Source: a virus
Length of the DNA stretch: 64,000 bases
IMG/VR virus record: IMGVR_UViG_3300048110_000147
Span: 1 to 64,000 of that record
Strand: one strand, 5' to 3'
Shown: positions 48,251 through 56,427 of the stretch, piece by piece
Position numbering within the stretch: the stretch's first letter is position 1
How the letters are laid out: every line of letters begins with the position of its first letter
Translations under genes and position numbers: made by a program
The notes under the pieces: generated by a model
Database searches by the model: none
Seen by the model: only the letters and a program-made list of their open reading frames with translations
What the model was told of the DNA's origin: nothing

Positions 48251-48772
48251 TTATCCCTCTTTGTAGAAAATATGGTCTCCTATTCTACCTACTAATCGCA
48301 TCCTTTCATGAGTGCTCCACGAAGGATTTACATAATTGGCATGATAATGAGTAGACCCCTCTGTTATACCATTGTACTTACGGAAGAAAATCATATCTCT
48401 TGCTACATCTTTTGCACGTAACCACGAGTATGTTTCTAACGGTTCATCTGCAAGACCGTCACAATACCAACTAAACTGACACATATTGCGCCTTGGTATC
48501 TCTAGTCCTCTATCAAGTCCCCATTGACTCAGTACTGCCTGTTTAACTACTCCACAGATAGTCGATGGGTAACGTCGGTCTTGTACACGGTTTAGAGTAA
48601 CATCCGCAACTGCGTACTGTCCCGCAACACTTTCACTTCTTGCCTCATGGTATATATTCAAAGCTAAACACTCAACTTCGTCATTATCTTGCATCCGTGG
48701 TGTTTCGGCATGTGCAAGTGTAATATATCCTATAAAACCAAGAATAGATAGTGCTATTGACAAACGTATCAT
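48251..48772 (-). CDS. SleB/CwlJ-type cell wall hydrolase, secreted
   Basis: Signal peptide (LSIALSILGFIGYITLAHA) then CLALNIYHEARSES and GQYAVADVTLNRVQ with YPSTICGVV and MCQFSWYCDG; this is the Hydrolase_2 (SleB) domain, which attacks the peptidoglycan. ATG 48772 has GGAG at good spacing. The catalytic Glu of the EAR motif is present. It is a second wall hydrolase besides the T4-type lysozyme and would act from the periplasm. Confidence 0.85.
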   Translation of the reverse strand: MIRLSIALSILGFIGYITLAHAETPRMQDNDEVECLALNIYHEARSESVAGQYAVADVTLNRVQDRRYPSTICGVVKQAVLSQWGLDRGLEIPRRNMCQFSWYCDGLADEPLETYSWLRAKDVARDMIFFRKYNGITEGSTHYHANYVNPSWSTHERMRLVGRIGDHIFYKEG

Positions 48773-48800
48773 AAACATCTCCAGCTGAATTTATAGAACC

Positions 48801-48829
48801 ATTATACACTTCTTTTGAGAAGATGTCAA
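48801..48829 (-). promoter_or_regulatory. Sigma70-like promoter for the SleB-like gene
   Basis: TTGACA at 48824-48829 and TATAAT at 48801-48806, spacer 17. Confidence 0.8.
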
Positions 48830-48951
48830 ACAGTTTTCCGTAAAAGTTTTAGATATTTTGCTAACTGCTTCTTCTGTTTAGGACTAGGGTTATCTCCCGC
48901 CTTCGCCAAAAGAACAGCATACTCTCTTGCAATGTTTGATTGATAACTCAA
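48826..48951 (-). CDS. Possible small basic protein, 41 aa (TTG start)
   Basis: A TTG-started frame overlaps the stop of the preceding gene (TTGA) with GGAAGG eight bases upstream. It encodes LSYQSNIAREYAVLLAKAGD and a Lys-rich tail (KQKKQLAKYLKLLRK). Its end overlaps the -35 of promoter 48801-48829. Confidence 0.45.
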   Translation of the reverse strand: MSYQSNIAREYAVLLAKAGDNPSPKQKKQLAKYLKLLRKTV

Positions 48952-49106
48952 GATACACCTTCCACGCTAAAGTAACCACATACCGTCTTGATAGCAGATA
49001 TGATTTCTTCATCTTCTTTGGGGCACAAATGGGGGATTGTATCTGATAAATTTCTGACCATCAATCGATCAAGACTTTCATCATCAACTTCTAACTGAAC
49101 TAGCAT
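48948..49106 (-). CDS. Small acidic early protein, 52 aa
   Basis: ATG 49106 begins MLVQLEVDDESLDRLMVRN. Helical with several acidic residues; end CGYFSVEGVS. It is the first gene behind promoter 49141-49169. No family was recognised. Confidence 0.55.
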   Translation of the reverse strand: MLVQLEVDDESLDRLMVRNLSDTIPHLCPKEDEEIISAIKTVCGYFSVEGVS

Positions 49107-49140
49107 AAACACCTCAGTGGTTCTTTGTAATGTGAGAGTA

Positions 49141-49169
49141 ATTATACTATATTATGATGGGTGTGTCAA
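49141..49169 (-). promoter_or_regulatory. Sigma70-like promoter
   Basis: TTGACA at 49164-49169 and TATAAT at 49141-49146, spacer 17; drives the small acidic gene at 48948. Confidence 0.75.
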
Positions 49170-49843
49170 CTACCTTTTAGATTTTTTCGTTCTGCTGCTA
49201 TCCACTTTTCTGCTTTCTTAGAGACAGGTTTGTCAGTGAATTTCTTTGCATCGCGGTATGCAGTCAAAGTTTCTTTCTCGTAGTTCTTACCTTGAGAGTT
49301 ATCGACCACCAAGAAGTTAGGTTTACCGAACATGCGCTGGAATTTACCAATGTTACGTTGCACTAACTTCCAATATTCAGTTACACCCTTCTCTCCTAGA
49401 GTACGTGGTCGCATTGCGTCACGAGCGATAGCAGTTTCGAGATCGGTGTTAACGAAAATCATTGCGACATCATAACCCATCTCTTTTAGTTTCTTTGCTT
49501 GAGTTGCGACCTTGTCTGGATCTTTACCAGTACCATCGATCACTAATCCAAGACGACCTTTTAAGTATCTTGCTTCTTTGGTACCAGTAAGTTTTTTAGC
49601 CTTACCACGAACCTCTTGTCCCTTTGGTGAGAAGATGTTGTCTGGAGTCATGTCCATACCAATCTTCTTCATTCCAGCCTCGAACGCATCGTCGGAGTTT
49701 ACAACCTTATAACCAAAGGACTGTAATCCAGTTTTACCGACAATGAAAGATTTACCAGAGCCAGGACCACCCGCAAGGAAGATCGCCTTGAAGATTGCTG
49801 GATCATTTACACCTTCGTCGAGAAAGGACTTAAAAGATATCAT
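49166..49843 (-). CDS. P-loop kinase (zeta-toxin/PNK-like) with capsid-targeting-like N terminus
   Basis: MISFKSFLDE fits the tag, followed by IFLAGGPGSGKS (Walker A at 25-32), DGTGKDPDK and an Arg-rich lid (ARDAMRPRTLG). This is the zeta-toxin/polynucleotide-kinase-like family seen in T4-like phages. It probably phosphorylates a nucleotide or RNA/DNA 5' end. It follows the small SAP-like protein in a late unit (50157-50164). Confidence 0.75.
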   Translation of the reverse strand: MISFKSFLDEGVNDPAIFKAIFLAGGPGSGKSFIVGKTGLQSFGYKVVNSDDAFEAGMKKIGMDMTPDNIFSPKGQEVRGKAKKLTGTKEARYLKGRLGLVIDGTGKDPDKVATQAKKLKEMGYDVAMIFVNTDLETAIARDAMRPRTLGEKGVTEYWKLVQRNIGKFQRMFGKPNFLVVDNSQGKNYEKETLTAYRDAKKFTDKPVSKKAEKWIAAERKNLKGS

Positions 49844-49844
49844 C

Positions 49845-50120
49845 TTACTTATTCCAGATTTCCATTGAAGCTTCGATTAGGTCAGCCTTTCTTGTAGGGA
49901 TACGACCTTTCGAATCTTTTAATTTGGTTTTGTTTTCTTTGACATATGTCTTTAGTTTAGGCACTGTCATTCTTGAAAACTCTTCTCTTTGCTCTTCTAC
50001 AGTAGGACCGCTTGTATTTTTTACTGGTTTAGAAGGTTCTATATCCTTCTTTCTAGCAACATAAAAAAATGATGCGATTACTACTAAAAAAATAATTCCA
50101 ACTATTGCATTATTATCCAT
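49845..50120 (-). CDS. Membrane-anchored SAP/HeH-like protein, 91 aa
   Basis: One N-terminal span (IVGIIFLVVIASFFYVA) is followed by a basic domain with MTVPKLKTYVKENKTKL and RKADLIEAS, a SAP/HeH-like pattern. DNA binding at the membrane is possible. GGAG precedes ATG 50120, and the TATAAATA box is at 50157-50164. Confidence 0.6.
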   Translation of the reverse strand: MDNNAIVGIIFLVVIASFFYVARKKDIEPSKPVKNTSGPTVEEQREEFSRMTVPKLKTYVKENKTKLKDSKGRIPTRKADLIEASMEIWNK

Positions 50121-50156
50121 TTCTTACTCCAAATATTTCAGTTGATTTTACAATGT

Positions 50157-50164
50157 TATTTATA
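50157..50164 (-). promoter_or_regulatory. T4-type late promoter
   Basis: TATAAATA upstream of the 49845 gene and the tagged kinase. Confidence 0.7.
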
Positions 50165-50168
50165 TAAT

Positions 50169-50963
50169 TTATTGACTAGACTTAGCGAAGATTTCGTGTA
50201 ACTGGTTTGCGAACACTTTTTGTGTTCTTTCGCCTGGATGTCCATGCTCTTTAATATTATTTAAAGAGATACCTATACTGTACAGATCCTCACCGTGACC
50301 CATACCAATACGACTAGTCTTTTTCAGATTAGTTATAGATTGTGTCAACCACTCTTTGTAGTCTGGAATAGATTCTATACGTCTTTCTTTATTTTGTATT
50401 TTGCCTGAAGCATCATCTGGACATTTATCTGACAATATAGACATTATGTTAGACCAGTTTCGTTTATGGAAAACTCCCTGAACTAGAGTTATTCCTTTAG
50501 CCTCACATATAACCTCTAGAGCTTTCATTTTGCTGAGAGTATGCATGATGTCGGTCTTAGAGTCATATGCCTCATCAAACATATATTTGTAAGCACGTCT
50601 CCATTCTTTATCATAAATGGTTTCAGTACGAAGCTGTGAAAACTGCGTGACATTATTCTGACGACCAATATCCTTATCACGTTCCTTCGGCATATACTCT
50701 ACAACTTCTTTGCGTTGCCATGCGGACCATATTACAACTACATGAGTGACCTCATCTTTGTAAGGGTGAGAATGCAAAAAGTCCGTAATTTCACGAAATA
50801 TTTTATCGTTACATGCACCGCAAAAACCACGGTTAGAATACTCGATACCAAGTTTCTTAGCAAGCAGGTGAGTAAAAGTATATTCCCAATGGGTAGGTGG
50901 AGACTCATCCCAACCTTTAAGTTCGTCTCCCCAGACGAAACTACATCCAGCTGTTACCAACAT
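50169..50963 (-). CDS. SGNH/GDSL hydrolase-like protein
   Basis: AGCSFVWGDE (catalytic Ser region, residues 5-14) then NRGFCGACND and a late HGHPGERTQKVFA (D/G-H-P Gly-x-x block with the catalytic His) match SGNH esterases. It may deacylate a glycan or lipid. It is the last gene of the long unit read from the DNA-replication genes. The ATG overlaps the IscU stop by one base. Confidence 0.7.
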   Translation of the reverse strand: MLVTAGCSFVWGDELKGWDESPPTHWEYTFTHLLAKKLGIEYSNRGFCGACNDKIFREITDFLHSHPYKDEVTHVVVIWSAWQRKEVVEYMPKERDKDIGRQNNVTQFSQLRTETIYDKEWRRAYKYMFDEAYDSKTDIMHTLSKMKALEVICEAKGITLVQGVFHKRNWSNIMSILSDKCPDDASGKIQNKERRIESIPDYKEWLTQSITNLKKTSRIGMGHGEDLYSIGISLNNIKEHGHPGERTQKVFANQLHEIFAKSSQ

Positions 50964-51337
50964 TAATTCTTCTCTTTATAGTCTTTGATAGCAGCTTTAA
51001 TCGCATCTTCTGCGAGTACACTGCAATGAATTTTTACGGGCGGAAGTGCGAGTTCTTTGGCGATGTCTGTATTACGGATATTCCCGGCGTCTTCAATATC
51101 TTTGCCTTTGACCCACTCTGTGAGTAGAGAACTAGAAGCAATAGCACTACCACAACCATAAGTTTTGAATTTAGCATCTTGAATAATTCCATCATCACCG
51201 ACAAGGATCTGGAGTTGCATAACGTCACCACACGCGGGTGCACCGACCATGCCAGTACCGACGTTGTCGTCTTCTTTATCCATCTTCCCCACGTTGCGTG
51301 GGTTCTCGTAATGGTCTAGAACCTTGTCGGAATACAT
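50963..51337 (-). CDS. iscU: IscU-type iron-sulfur cluster scaffold
   Basis: The 124-residue protein conserves the three cluster-binding Cys and helpers of IscU: Cys 36 with Asp 38 (PACGDVM), Cys 62 (YGCGSAIASSS) and His 104-Cys 105 (VKIHCSV). It also has LPPVK at 98-102, the motif bound by the host chaperone HscA. It builds 2Fe-2S clusters for transfer to apoproteins. No IscS or ferredoxin gene is near, so it must rely on host partners. A phage IscU is unusual. The ATG shares a base with the preceding gene. Confidence 0.9.
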   Translation of the reverse strand: MYSDKVLDHYENPRNVGKMDKEDDNVGTGMVGAPACGDVMQLQILVGDDGIIQDAKFKTYGCGSAIASSSLLTEWVKGKDIEDAGNIRNTDIAKELALPPVKIHCSVLAEDAIKAAIKDYKEKN

Positions 51338-51579
51338 TACTGAAATAGTTCCTCATACAACTCATAAACTTCATTAGCCTCTGTGCGAGACTCTTCCATG
51401 TTTTGTTTATGGTAGATAGTCGCAAGTTTACGGAAGTGCTTCTTATCAACACCGTACTTCTCGTTAGTGACATCTACGATATCTTTCATCAATTCTTTCT
51501 CAGCATCGATACGCAACATGCTGTCAGACATCTCTCTAATCGCGTCTGCGACTTTCTTTTTATCTTCCGGACCTATCAT
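51337..51579 (-). CDS. dsbA: DsbA-like double-stranded DNA-binding protein
   Basis: The 80-residue protein from ATG 51579 (MIGPEDKKKVADAIRE) matches T4 DsbA in KELMKDIVDVTNEKYGVDK and RKLATIYHKQN, with the acidic end EVYELYEELF. T4 DsbA binds dsDNA and aids late transcription. The ATG overlaps the TGA of the preceding gene (ATGA), which fixes this start. Confidence 0.85.
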   Translation of the reverse strand: MIGPEDKKKVADAIREMSDSMLRIDAEKELMKDIVDVTNEKYGVDKKHFRKLATIYHKQNMEESRTEANEVYELYEELFQ

Positions 51580-51860
51580 ATTAATCTTACTCCACTTGTT
51601 GCTTCCGTCCATGCGGCGGAAAAATCATCATTAGTTAGTGTGCATAGAACATACTGTTGGAAACAAACCTTCTCAGGATTTTCCTTACTTGTCATACACA
51701 CACCACGTGCAAAACCGATACCTTGATCACCATGAATCAACATACGAGGATCTTTGAGCGTAACTGTACCATCACTATTCATGCCGCCCAAATTACTTTC
51801 CAAACGACCTACGTATTCTCCACTTACTGTGACAACCGTCACCACATCATTATTCTTCAT
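51576..51860 (-). CDS. Conserved T4-like phage protein, 94 aa
   Basis: ATG 51860 starts MKNNDVVTVVTVSGEYVGRL, followed by TLKDPRMLIHGDQ and GFARGVCMTSKENP, a form seen in marine T4-like phages. Sm-like beta-barrel is possible from the alternating pattern. Function unknown; next to DsbA. Confidence 0.65.
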   Translation of the reverse strand: MKNNDVVTVVTVSGEYVGRLESNLGGMNSDGTVTLKDPRMLIHGDQGIGFARGVCMTSKENPEKVCFQQYVLCTLTNDDFSAAWTEATSGVRLI

Positions 51861-52533
51861 TTTCAATCTCTTCAATTAACATATCACGCATTTGTTGTGC
51901 TTTCGCATCTTCGGGATTATCCACACTACCATTATTCACAAATTTATATGCGAGAGTAATGCGCTGACAGCCTGCATACGCAGCGTGCCAACAGTGTAGG
52001 TCTTCTTCATGACCCGCACCGAAATAATAGTGACGACACTGCCAGCCAGGTACATCCTGAATCTTTACAATCTCATCTGTCTTCTTATCGTAGTACTCAA
52101 AGAAACCTTCTCCGGTCTCTGACCACGTGAATAAGACTTGGTATGCATTGGCATCATAGTTAGTGTGCCATCCTACAAAACCGCCTGGCGGGTAATAGGA
52201 GAGTAAAGCGGACGTATGCGCACCTAGGTGAGAAGCAAAATCATACTTCACCTTCTGCATAAATCCACCCCACATCTCCTTGTCTTCACGCACCATTTTG
52301 GAGATTGGTTGTGCGAAGTATCTATCGGGCGGGCCAACCAGACCATCACGACCACGAGACAAACAGTCTTCTAGATATTCACGAGAAGTGTAATAATCCC
52401 CTTTGTGAACATCTTCTGGTTCGTGATAGGTCCAATACTTTTCGTCGTTGTACGACGGTTTAGACAGCATCTCATCTGAGAAACTGTTTAGAGTCTCTAA
52501 CAACTCTTTATTACGAATAACTACCTCAGTCAT
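51850..52533 (-). CDS. 2-oxoglutarate/Fe(II) oxygenase-like protein
   Basis: GGFVGWHTNYDANAYQV gives the first His of the double-stranded beta helix (H-T-N in place of H-x-D), and DLHCWHAAYAGCQRITLAY gives the second His and the 2-oxoglutarate Arg. This is a jelly-roll dioxygenase-like fold found in marine T4-like phages. The missing Asp may mean altered chemistry or a non-catalytic role. It overlaps the next gene by 11 bases. Confidence 0.65.
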   Translation of the reverse strand: MTEVVIRNKELLETLNSFSDEMLSKPSYNDEKYWTYHEPEDVHKGDYYTSREYLEDCLSRGRDGLVGPPDRYFAQPISKMVREDKEMWGGFMQKVKYDFASHLGAHTSALLSYYPPGGFVGWHTNYDANAYQVLFTWSETGEGFFEYYDKKTDEIVKIQDVPGWQCRHYYFGAGHEEDLHCWHAAYAGCQRITLAYKFVNNGSVDNPEDAKAQQMRDMLIEEIENEE

Positions 52534-52535
52534 TA

Positions 52536-52733
52536 TTAAAAATCATCCTCATCATCAAGTACATTTTTAAATCTTTCATTCGCTTTCTTTAAGTCGTTCT
52601 CAGTGACAGCTCCCATCTCAAGTAAGTATGAGACTGCGGCATTAATACCCTCTTGTCTGCCAGCTCTCTTGGCGAACCAAGTGGCGGCCGCCATAAGCAT
52701 TATCGTGAAAACGGTTTGCGTAATCGGATCCAT
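52536..52733 (-). CDS. Small membrane protein, 65 aa
   Basis: N-terminal span (ITQTVFTIMLMAAATWFA) followed by a helical acidic tail (AVTENDLKKANERFKNVLD). It follows gp41 in the same order seen in T4-like marine phages. Function unknown. Confidence 0.65.
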   Translation of the reverse strand: MDPITQTVFTIMLMAAATWFAKRAGRQEGINAAVSYLLEMGAVTENDLKKANERFKNVLDDEDDF

Positions 52734-52742
52734 AGTGATTCC

Positions 52743-54137
52743 CTAAAATTTAAAGTTTTCGAATTTCTCTGAGTCAATTCTCTGACCAGAGTTTGAGTTA
52801 TCAAAGGCTGGACCATTATCTACTTCTTTATTTAGGGGCGAATCGTTTTGATCTACATCAAATAAACGCATTTTACTTCTATCAATACCAACGACAAATC
52901 TTTGGTTTACACCTAGGTCGTTGTACCTATTCTTCAATTGTTTAACTAATATTTGACCATTTGCATTCAACTCATCATTACTGATCAGAGCAAACATCAA
53001 ATCTGCTGTGGCAGGGAGACCGAACGATTCAGAGGTGTCCTCAAGACTCACATCATCGTTGCTGTAACCCGAGCGAGTAGTCTGGGTTGCAGATACTACC
53101 GGAACGTCAAACTCAACAGCAAGTCCACGCAGTTCTTCAGCAATGGATTTGATATATGTATAAGAGTTGATAGCACCACCCATCGACTTCATTCTAGCAG
53201 AAGAACATATGTTAAGATAATCGATGAAGATGATATCGGGTAGGAACTTCTTCTTCAGTTTCAACTCATTAAGAAGTGCACGGAAGTGATTTGCATGTGC
53301 ACTGCCAGTCGGGTATTCTTTAATGATCAGTTTACCAGTAGTCTTGTCTGCGACAGTCTTAACACGATTTGTAAACATGTCTTTACTAAGATGTTCCAAT
53401 TGGTCAATAGGCACGTTCAGTAAATTAGCATCGATACGTTCTGCAATACGTTCTTCGGACATCTCCATAGTGACATACAAAACGTTCTTGTTCTGACTGA
53501 GTGCTGCAGCTGCAGCATGACACATAAACAGAGACTTACCTACACCAGTACCAGCAAGAGCGATATTGAGAGTTTTGTTAGGTAACCCGCCTTTGGTTAT
53601 ACGGTTGAAGTAGTCTAGATCCCAAGGGAGACGTTCTTCGTCCATATGGTAGAAGTCCCACCGAGCATCGATATTTTCTAAGTAGTCGTGACCGATGTTA
53701 GTGTCAAATGACACAGACAGTGCCTTAGACAATACGTCAGGTATCGCATTCTTAGATAACTCTTGGTGCTTACCATCAATGATGGAAATAGACTCCATCA
53801 CTGCATTGAATACTGCACGGTCTTGACACCACTTCTCAGTGCGTTCTACCAACCACGATAAGTCTTCCTCAGCATACTTGAAGATGTCTGGAAGGATATC
53901 CATAGTGTGACGATAATGTTCGTCAGACATACGGTCCTCAGAATCAATCTCAATCTTGAGTGCTTCCTTAGATGGGAGATTGTTGTACTTTGCGATGTAG
54001 GCAGTGAACTCTTTGAAGACACTTTTATAAGTACCTTCAAAGTATTCGGGAGAGAGGAAGGGGGCGACCTTCCTCATGTAGGAATCGTTAGTCAGTAGAT
54101 TCCGGAGAATCGTCTGCTGTAGATTGATGTCCGTCAT
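52743..54137 (-). CDS. 41: Replicative DNA helicase (gp41-like, DnaB family)
   Basis: LAGTGVGKSLFM (Walker A), DIIFIDYLNI (Walker B), VVSATQTTRSGYS (DnaB motif III) and MEMSEERIAERIDA place it with T4 gp41. It unwinds DNA 5' to 3' at the fork. The N-terminal part (about 150 residues) is the collar domain. Its start overlaps the previous gene by 50 bases (54088-54137). Confidence 0.92.
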   Translation of the reverse strand: MTDINLQQTILRNLLTNDSYMRKVAPFLSPEYFEGTYKSVFKEFTAYIAKYNNLPSKEALKIEIDSEDRMSDEHYRHTMDILPDIFKYAEEDLSWLVERTEKWCQDRAVFNAVMESISIIDGKHQELSKNAIPDVLSKALSVSFDTNIGHDYLENIDARWDFYHMDEERLPWDLDYFNRITKGGLPNKTLNIALAGTGVGKSLFMCHAAAAALSQNKNVLYVTMEMSEERIAERIDANLLNVPIDQLEHLSKDMFTNRVKTVADKTTGKLIIKEYPTGSAHANHFRALLNELKLKKKFLPDIIFIDYLNICSSARMKSMGGAINSYTYIKSIAEELRGLAVEFDVPVVSATQTTRSGYSNDDVSLEDTSESFGLPATADLMFALISNDELNANGQILVKQLKNRYNDLGVNQRFVVGIDRSKMRLFDVDQNDSPLNKEVDNGPAFDNSNSGQRIDSEKFENFKF

Positions 54138-54450
54138 TTGAGTCCTTCTTCTGTAGTGAACCAGTTTCGATTGCCGATTCTAGAATGTCTCCTAGTACCT
54201 CACCGGCAAACCCTTGTAGCTGTGTATTGTCTGTATTATACACGCTTGGGTCTAATGTGTCAACCACGTCGAAGGTAAAACTAATATTTTGCTCTTCCCC
54301 ATTAATACGAACGTTATTAAAACGAATTGTAACATCTTCGTACGGTTCTCGTTTGAGATTCACATTCCATGTTTCTGCACCATCAACTACAGCTGGTTCT
54401 AATGTATAGTCGATGTTTTCAGACGGTTTATCTAGATCTAGGTCTTTCAC
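54088..54450 (-). CDS. Conserved T4-like phage protein between uvsX and gp41, 120 aa
   Basis: Beta-rich, acidic protein (FNNVRINGEEQNISFTFDVVD, then DPSVYNTDN). The same position and size recur in T4-like marine phages; function unknown. Its last 50 bases overlap the helicase start in another frame. Confidence 0.7.
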   Translation of the reverse strand: MKDLDLDKPSENIDYTLEPAVVDGAETWNVNLKREPYEDVTIRFNNVRINGEEQNISFTFDVVDTLDPSVYNTDNTQLQGFAGEVLGDILESAIETGSLQKKDSNDGHQSTADDSPESTD

Positions 54451-55502
54451 ACCAGTTCCTCTTCAATCAATGTTTCAGGGTTAATCTCGCTCTTGTATCC
54501 TATCTGATACGTCTTCTTCAAGAACTCTGCAAAGTCAGTTGACTCAAAAATAGGTTCCCAGAAGTCAGCGGTCATGGTTTCTTTCAATCGCAATTTAGAA
54601 CCAAGTACTTCACCTGTAGTCAAGTCAACACGTTGATACCAACCATTGGATGGTTTGTCGACATACCCACCCGCAAGGGCAACATCAAGAAGACCAGAGT
54701 ACTTCTGCACCCCACCTTCCCAAGATACGCCAATCGGAATCTTAGATTGTTCTTTCACGAATCGAGACTTCTCGACTTTAATAACAAAGTCATAACCAAC
54801 AATTTCAGTACCCTGCTTCTCTTGACGACGACCGATGATCCAGATGTTGTCGGCAGAGTAATAGATACCAGTACCACCACTCACGATATCTTTTGGAAAC
54901 AAACCAATCTCTTTATAAGTGTGATTGATTGCAAGCATCGGAATGTTCTTCATCGCAAGGTATGGTGTTGACATACGGAACAGACCTTTCAGTGCCTTCG
55001 CACGTGACATGTCTGCAACACCCTTTTCAGCCAACGCATCTTCTAGTTCTTTCTTAGACGCAAGGTTACCGATAGAGTCAATCACGATAATGACATCGTC
55101 GTTGCGGTCCAACTCTTCTAGTTGGCTGATCAAGTCAAACTTTAACTCTTCGACGTTTGCAATAGGTGTGTGCAATACTCGACTAGTATCAATACCAAAT
55201 TGTTCAAAGTAAGACTGTGGCGAACCAAACTCTGAGTCATAGAACAACATGACCGCATCTGGTTTCGCGTTAAGGTATGCACCTGCCATGAGTAAGGCAA
55301 ATGATGTCTTAAAGTGTTTCGATGGTCCAGCGAGGACAGTAAGTCCTGGCGAGATACCACCGTCGACTGACCCCGACAACGCAACGTTCACCATCGGAAC
55401 GTCGGTCGGAACCATATCTTTTTCAGTGAAGAACTTACTAGTGGAGAGTGTCGCCGTCTCCTTTATCTTCGAGTTCTTCTTCAGTTTGTCCATTATCGAC
55501 AT
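54447..55502 (-). CDS. uvsX: UvsX recombinase
   Basis: The 351-residue RecA-like protein has GPSKHFKTSFALL (Walker A), DVIIVIDSIGN (Walker B) and INHTYKEIGLFPKD with SGGTGIYYSADN as in T4 UvsX. It drives strand exchange for recombination-dependent replication. ATG 55502 (MSIMDKLKKNSK) follows GGAGG; in-frame TTG 55514 is in that site. Its start overlaps the UDP-sugar dehydrogenase end by 65 bases. Confidence 0.92.
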   Translation of the reverse strand: MSIMDKLKKNSKIKETATLSTSKFFTEKDMVPTDVPMVNVALSGSVDGGISPGLTVLAGPSKHFKTSFALLMAGAYLNAKPDAVMLFYDSEFGSPQSYFEQFGIDTSRVLHTPIANVEELKFDLISQLEELDRNDDVIIVIDSIGNLASKKELEDALAEKGVADMSRAKALKGLFRMSTPYLAMKNIPMLAINHTYKEIGLFPKDIVSGGTGIYYSADNIWIIGRRQEKQGTEIVGYDFVIKVEKSRFVKEQSKIPIGVSWEGGVQKYSGLLDVALAGGYVDKPSNGWYQRVDLTTGEVLGSKLRLKETMTADFWEPIFESTDFAEFLKKTYQIGYKSEINPETLIEEELV

Positions 55503-56427
55503 TTTTGCCTCCAAAATCTACAAATGTAATGTTGTTTACTTTTTCACGTTCATCGAGGTCATATTGTACACGATAAGCACTATTGATGTCAAGTACTTTC
55601 TCCAATAAATCGAAACTAGTTCCAGTTCCGTCCTCAAACTCATGTGTAGAGAAATCCAGAAAAGCACGTGTGTCTTTAGGGAGACATGCACCACCGAATC
55701 CACGTTTACCATCGAAGCCAGGAACACGAGTGTGACCTAGTCCTACACGGTCATCTGCACCCACGGCGCGGACGATAGTGTTGAAGTTACACCCATATAA
55801 ATTTACTAGATCATACAATTGATTAAAGAATGTAATCTTAGTAGATAAGAATGAGTTGATTGAATACTTGACAAAGGATGCCTCGTACGCAGTCATACGA
55901 TGATAATTGTTAGACTCACATGATCCGAAGATTTCATAAATGTCAATAAGGTCTTGACATGCTTCTGGCATACCACCCATGACATGAAACTTCGCAGTAA
56001 CGAAGTCTGCCTTTGCATTCTTCTCTGTGAGAAATTCTGGATTATAACAAAATCGATTCACCTGTTCTCTGTTCATCGCAGAGTATAGACGGTCGACAGA
56101 CTCCGGAGTGATGGTCGATTTAACAACTACTAGTGCATCGGTATAAACCAGACAGTTAGCAACTGCCGCTTCAACTATAGTAGAGTCAACTGAACCATCG
56201 TCATTCGACGGAGTAGGAGCGCACACGAAGAAACACTGTGGATGATTCTCTCGCGGTATGTGTTGTAAATTTTCAACAGCAGTATCATACTTTGGATCAT
56301 AGAAATTAAAGTCTACGAGAGGATGCGTGAATGCATACTCGACCGCTTGACCTACAAACCCATGACCAACAATTCCAATTCTGAATCGTGATACTTCACC
56401 ATCAGGCATTGTTCTATCTTCAGACAT
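55438..56427 (-). CDS. UDP-glucose/GDP-mannose dehydrogenase family (short)
   Basis: The 329-residue protein has a Rossmann start (GIVGHGFVGQAVEYAF), APTPSNDDGSVD and GFGGACLPKDTRAF with the catalytic Cys and the Lys. It lacks much of the C-terminal UDP-binding domain of full-length enzymes (about 390-450 residues), so it may be a reduced version. It should oxidise the sugar to a uronate. It is coupled to an epimerase gene by one shared base, suggesting UDP-GlcA then UDP-GalA. Confidence 0.85.
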   Translation of the reverse strand: MSEDRTMPDGEVSRFRIGIVGHGFVGQAVEYAFTHPLVDFNFYDPKYDTAVENLQHIPRENHPQCFFVCAPTPSNDDGSVDSTIVEAAVANCLVYTDALVVVKSTITPESVDRLYSAMNREQVNRFCYNPEFLTEKNAKADFVTAKFHVMGGMPEACQDLIDIYEIFGSCESNNYHRMTAYEASFVKYSINSFLSTKITFFNQLYDLVNLYGCNFNTIVRAVGADDRVGLGHTRVPGFDGKRGFGGACLPKDTRAFLDFSTHEFEDGTGTSFDLLEKVLDINSAYRVQYDLDEREKVNNITFVDFGGKNVDNGQTEEELEDKGDGDTLH

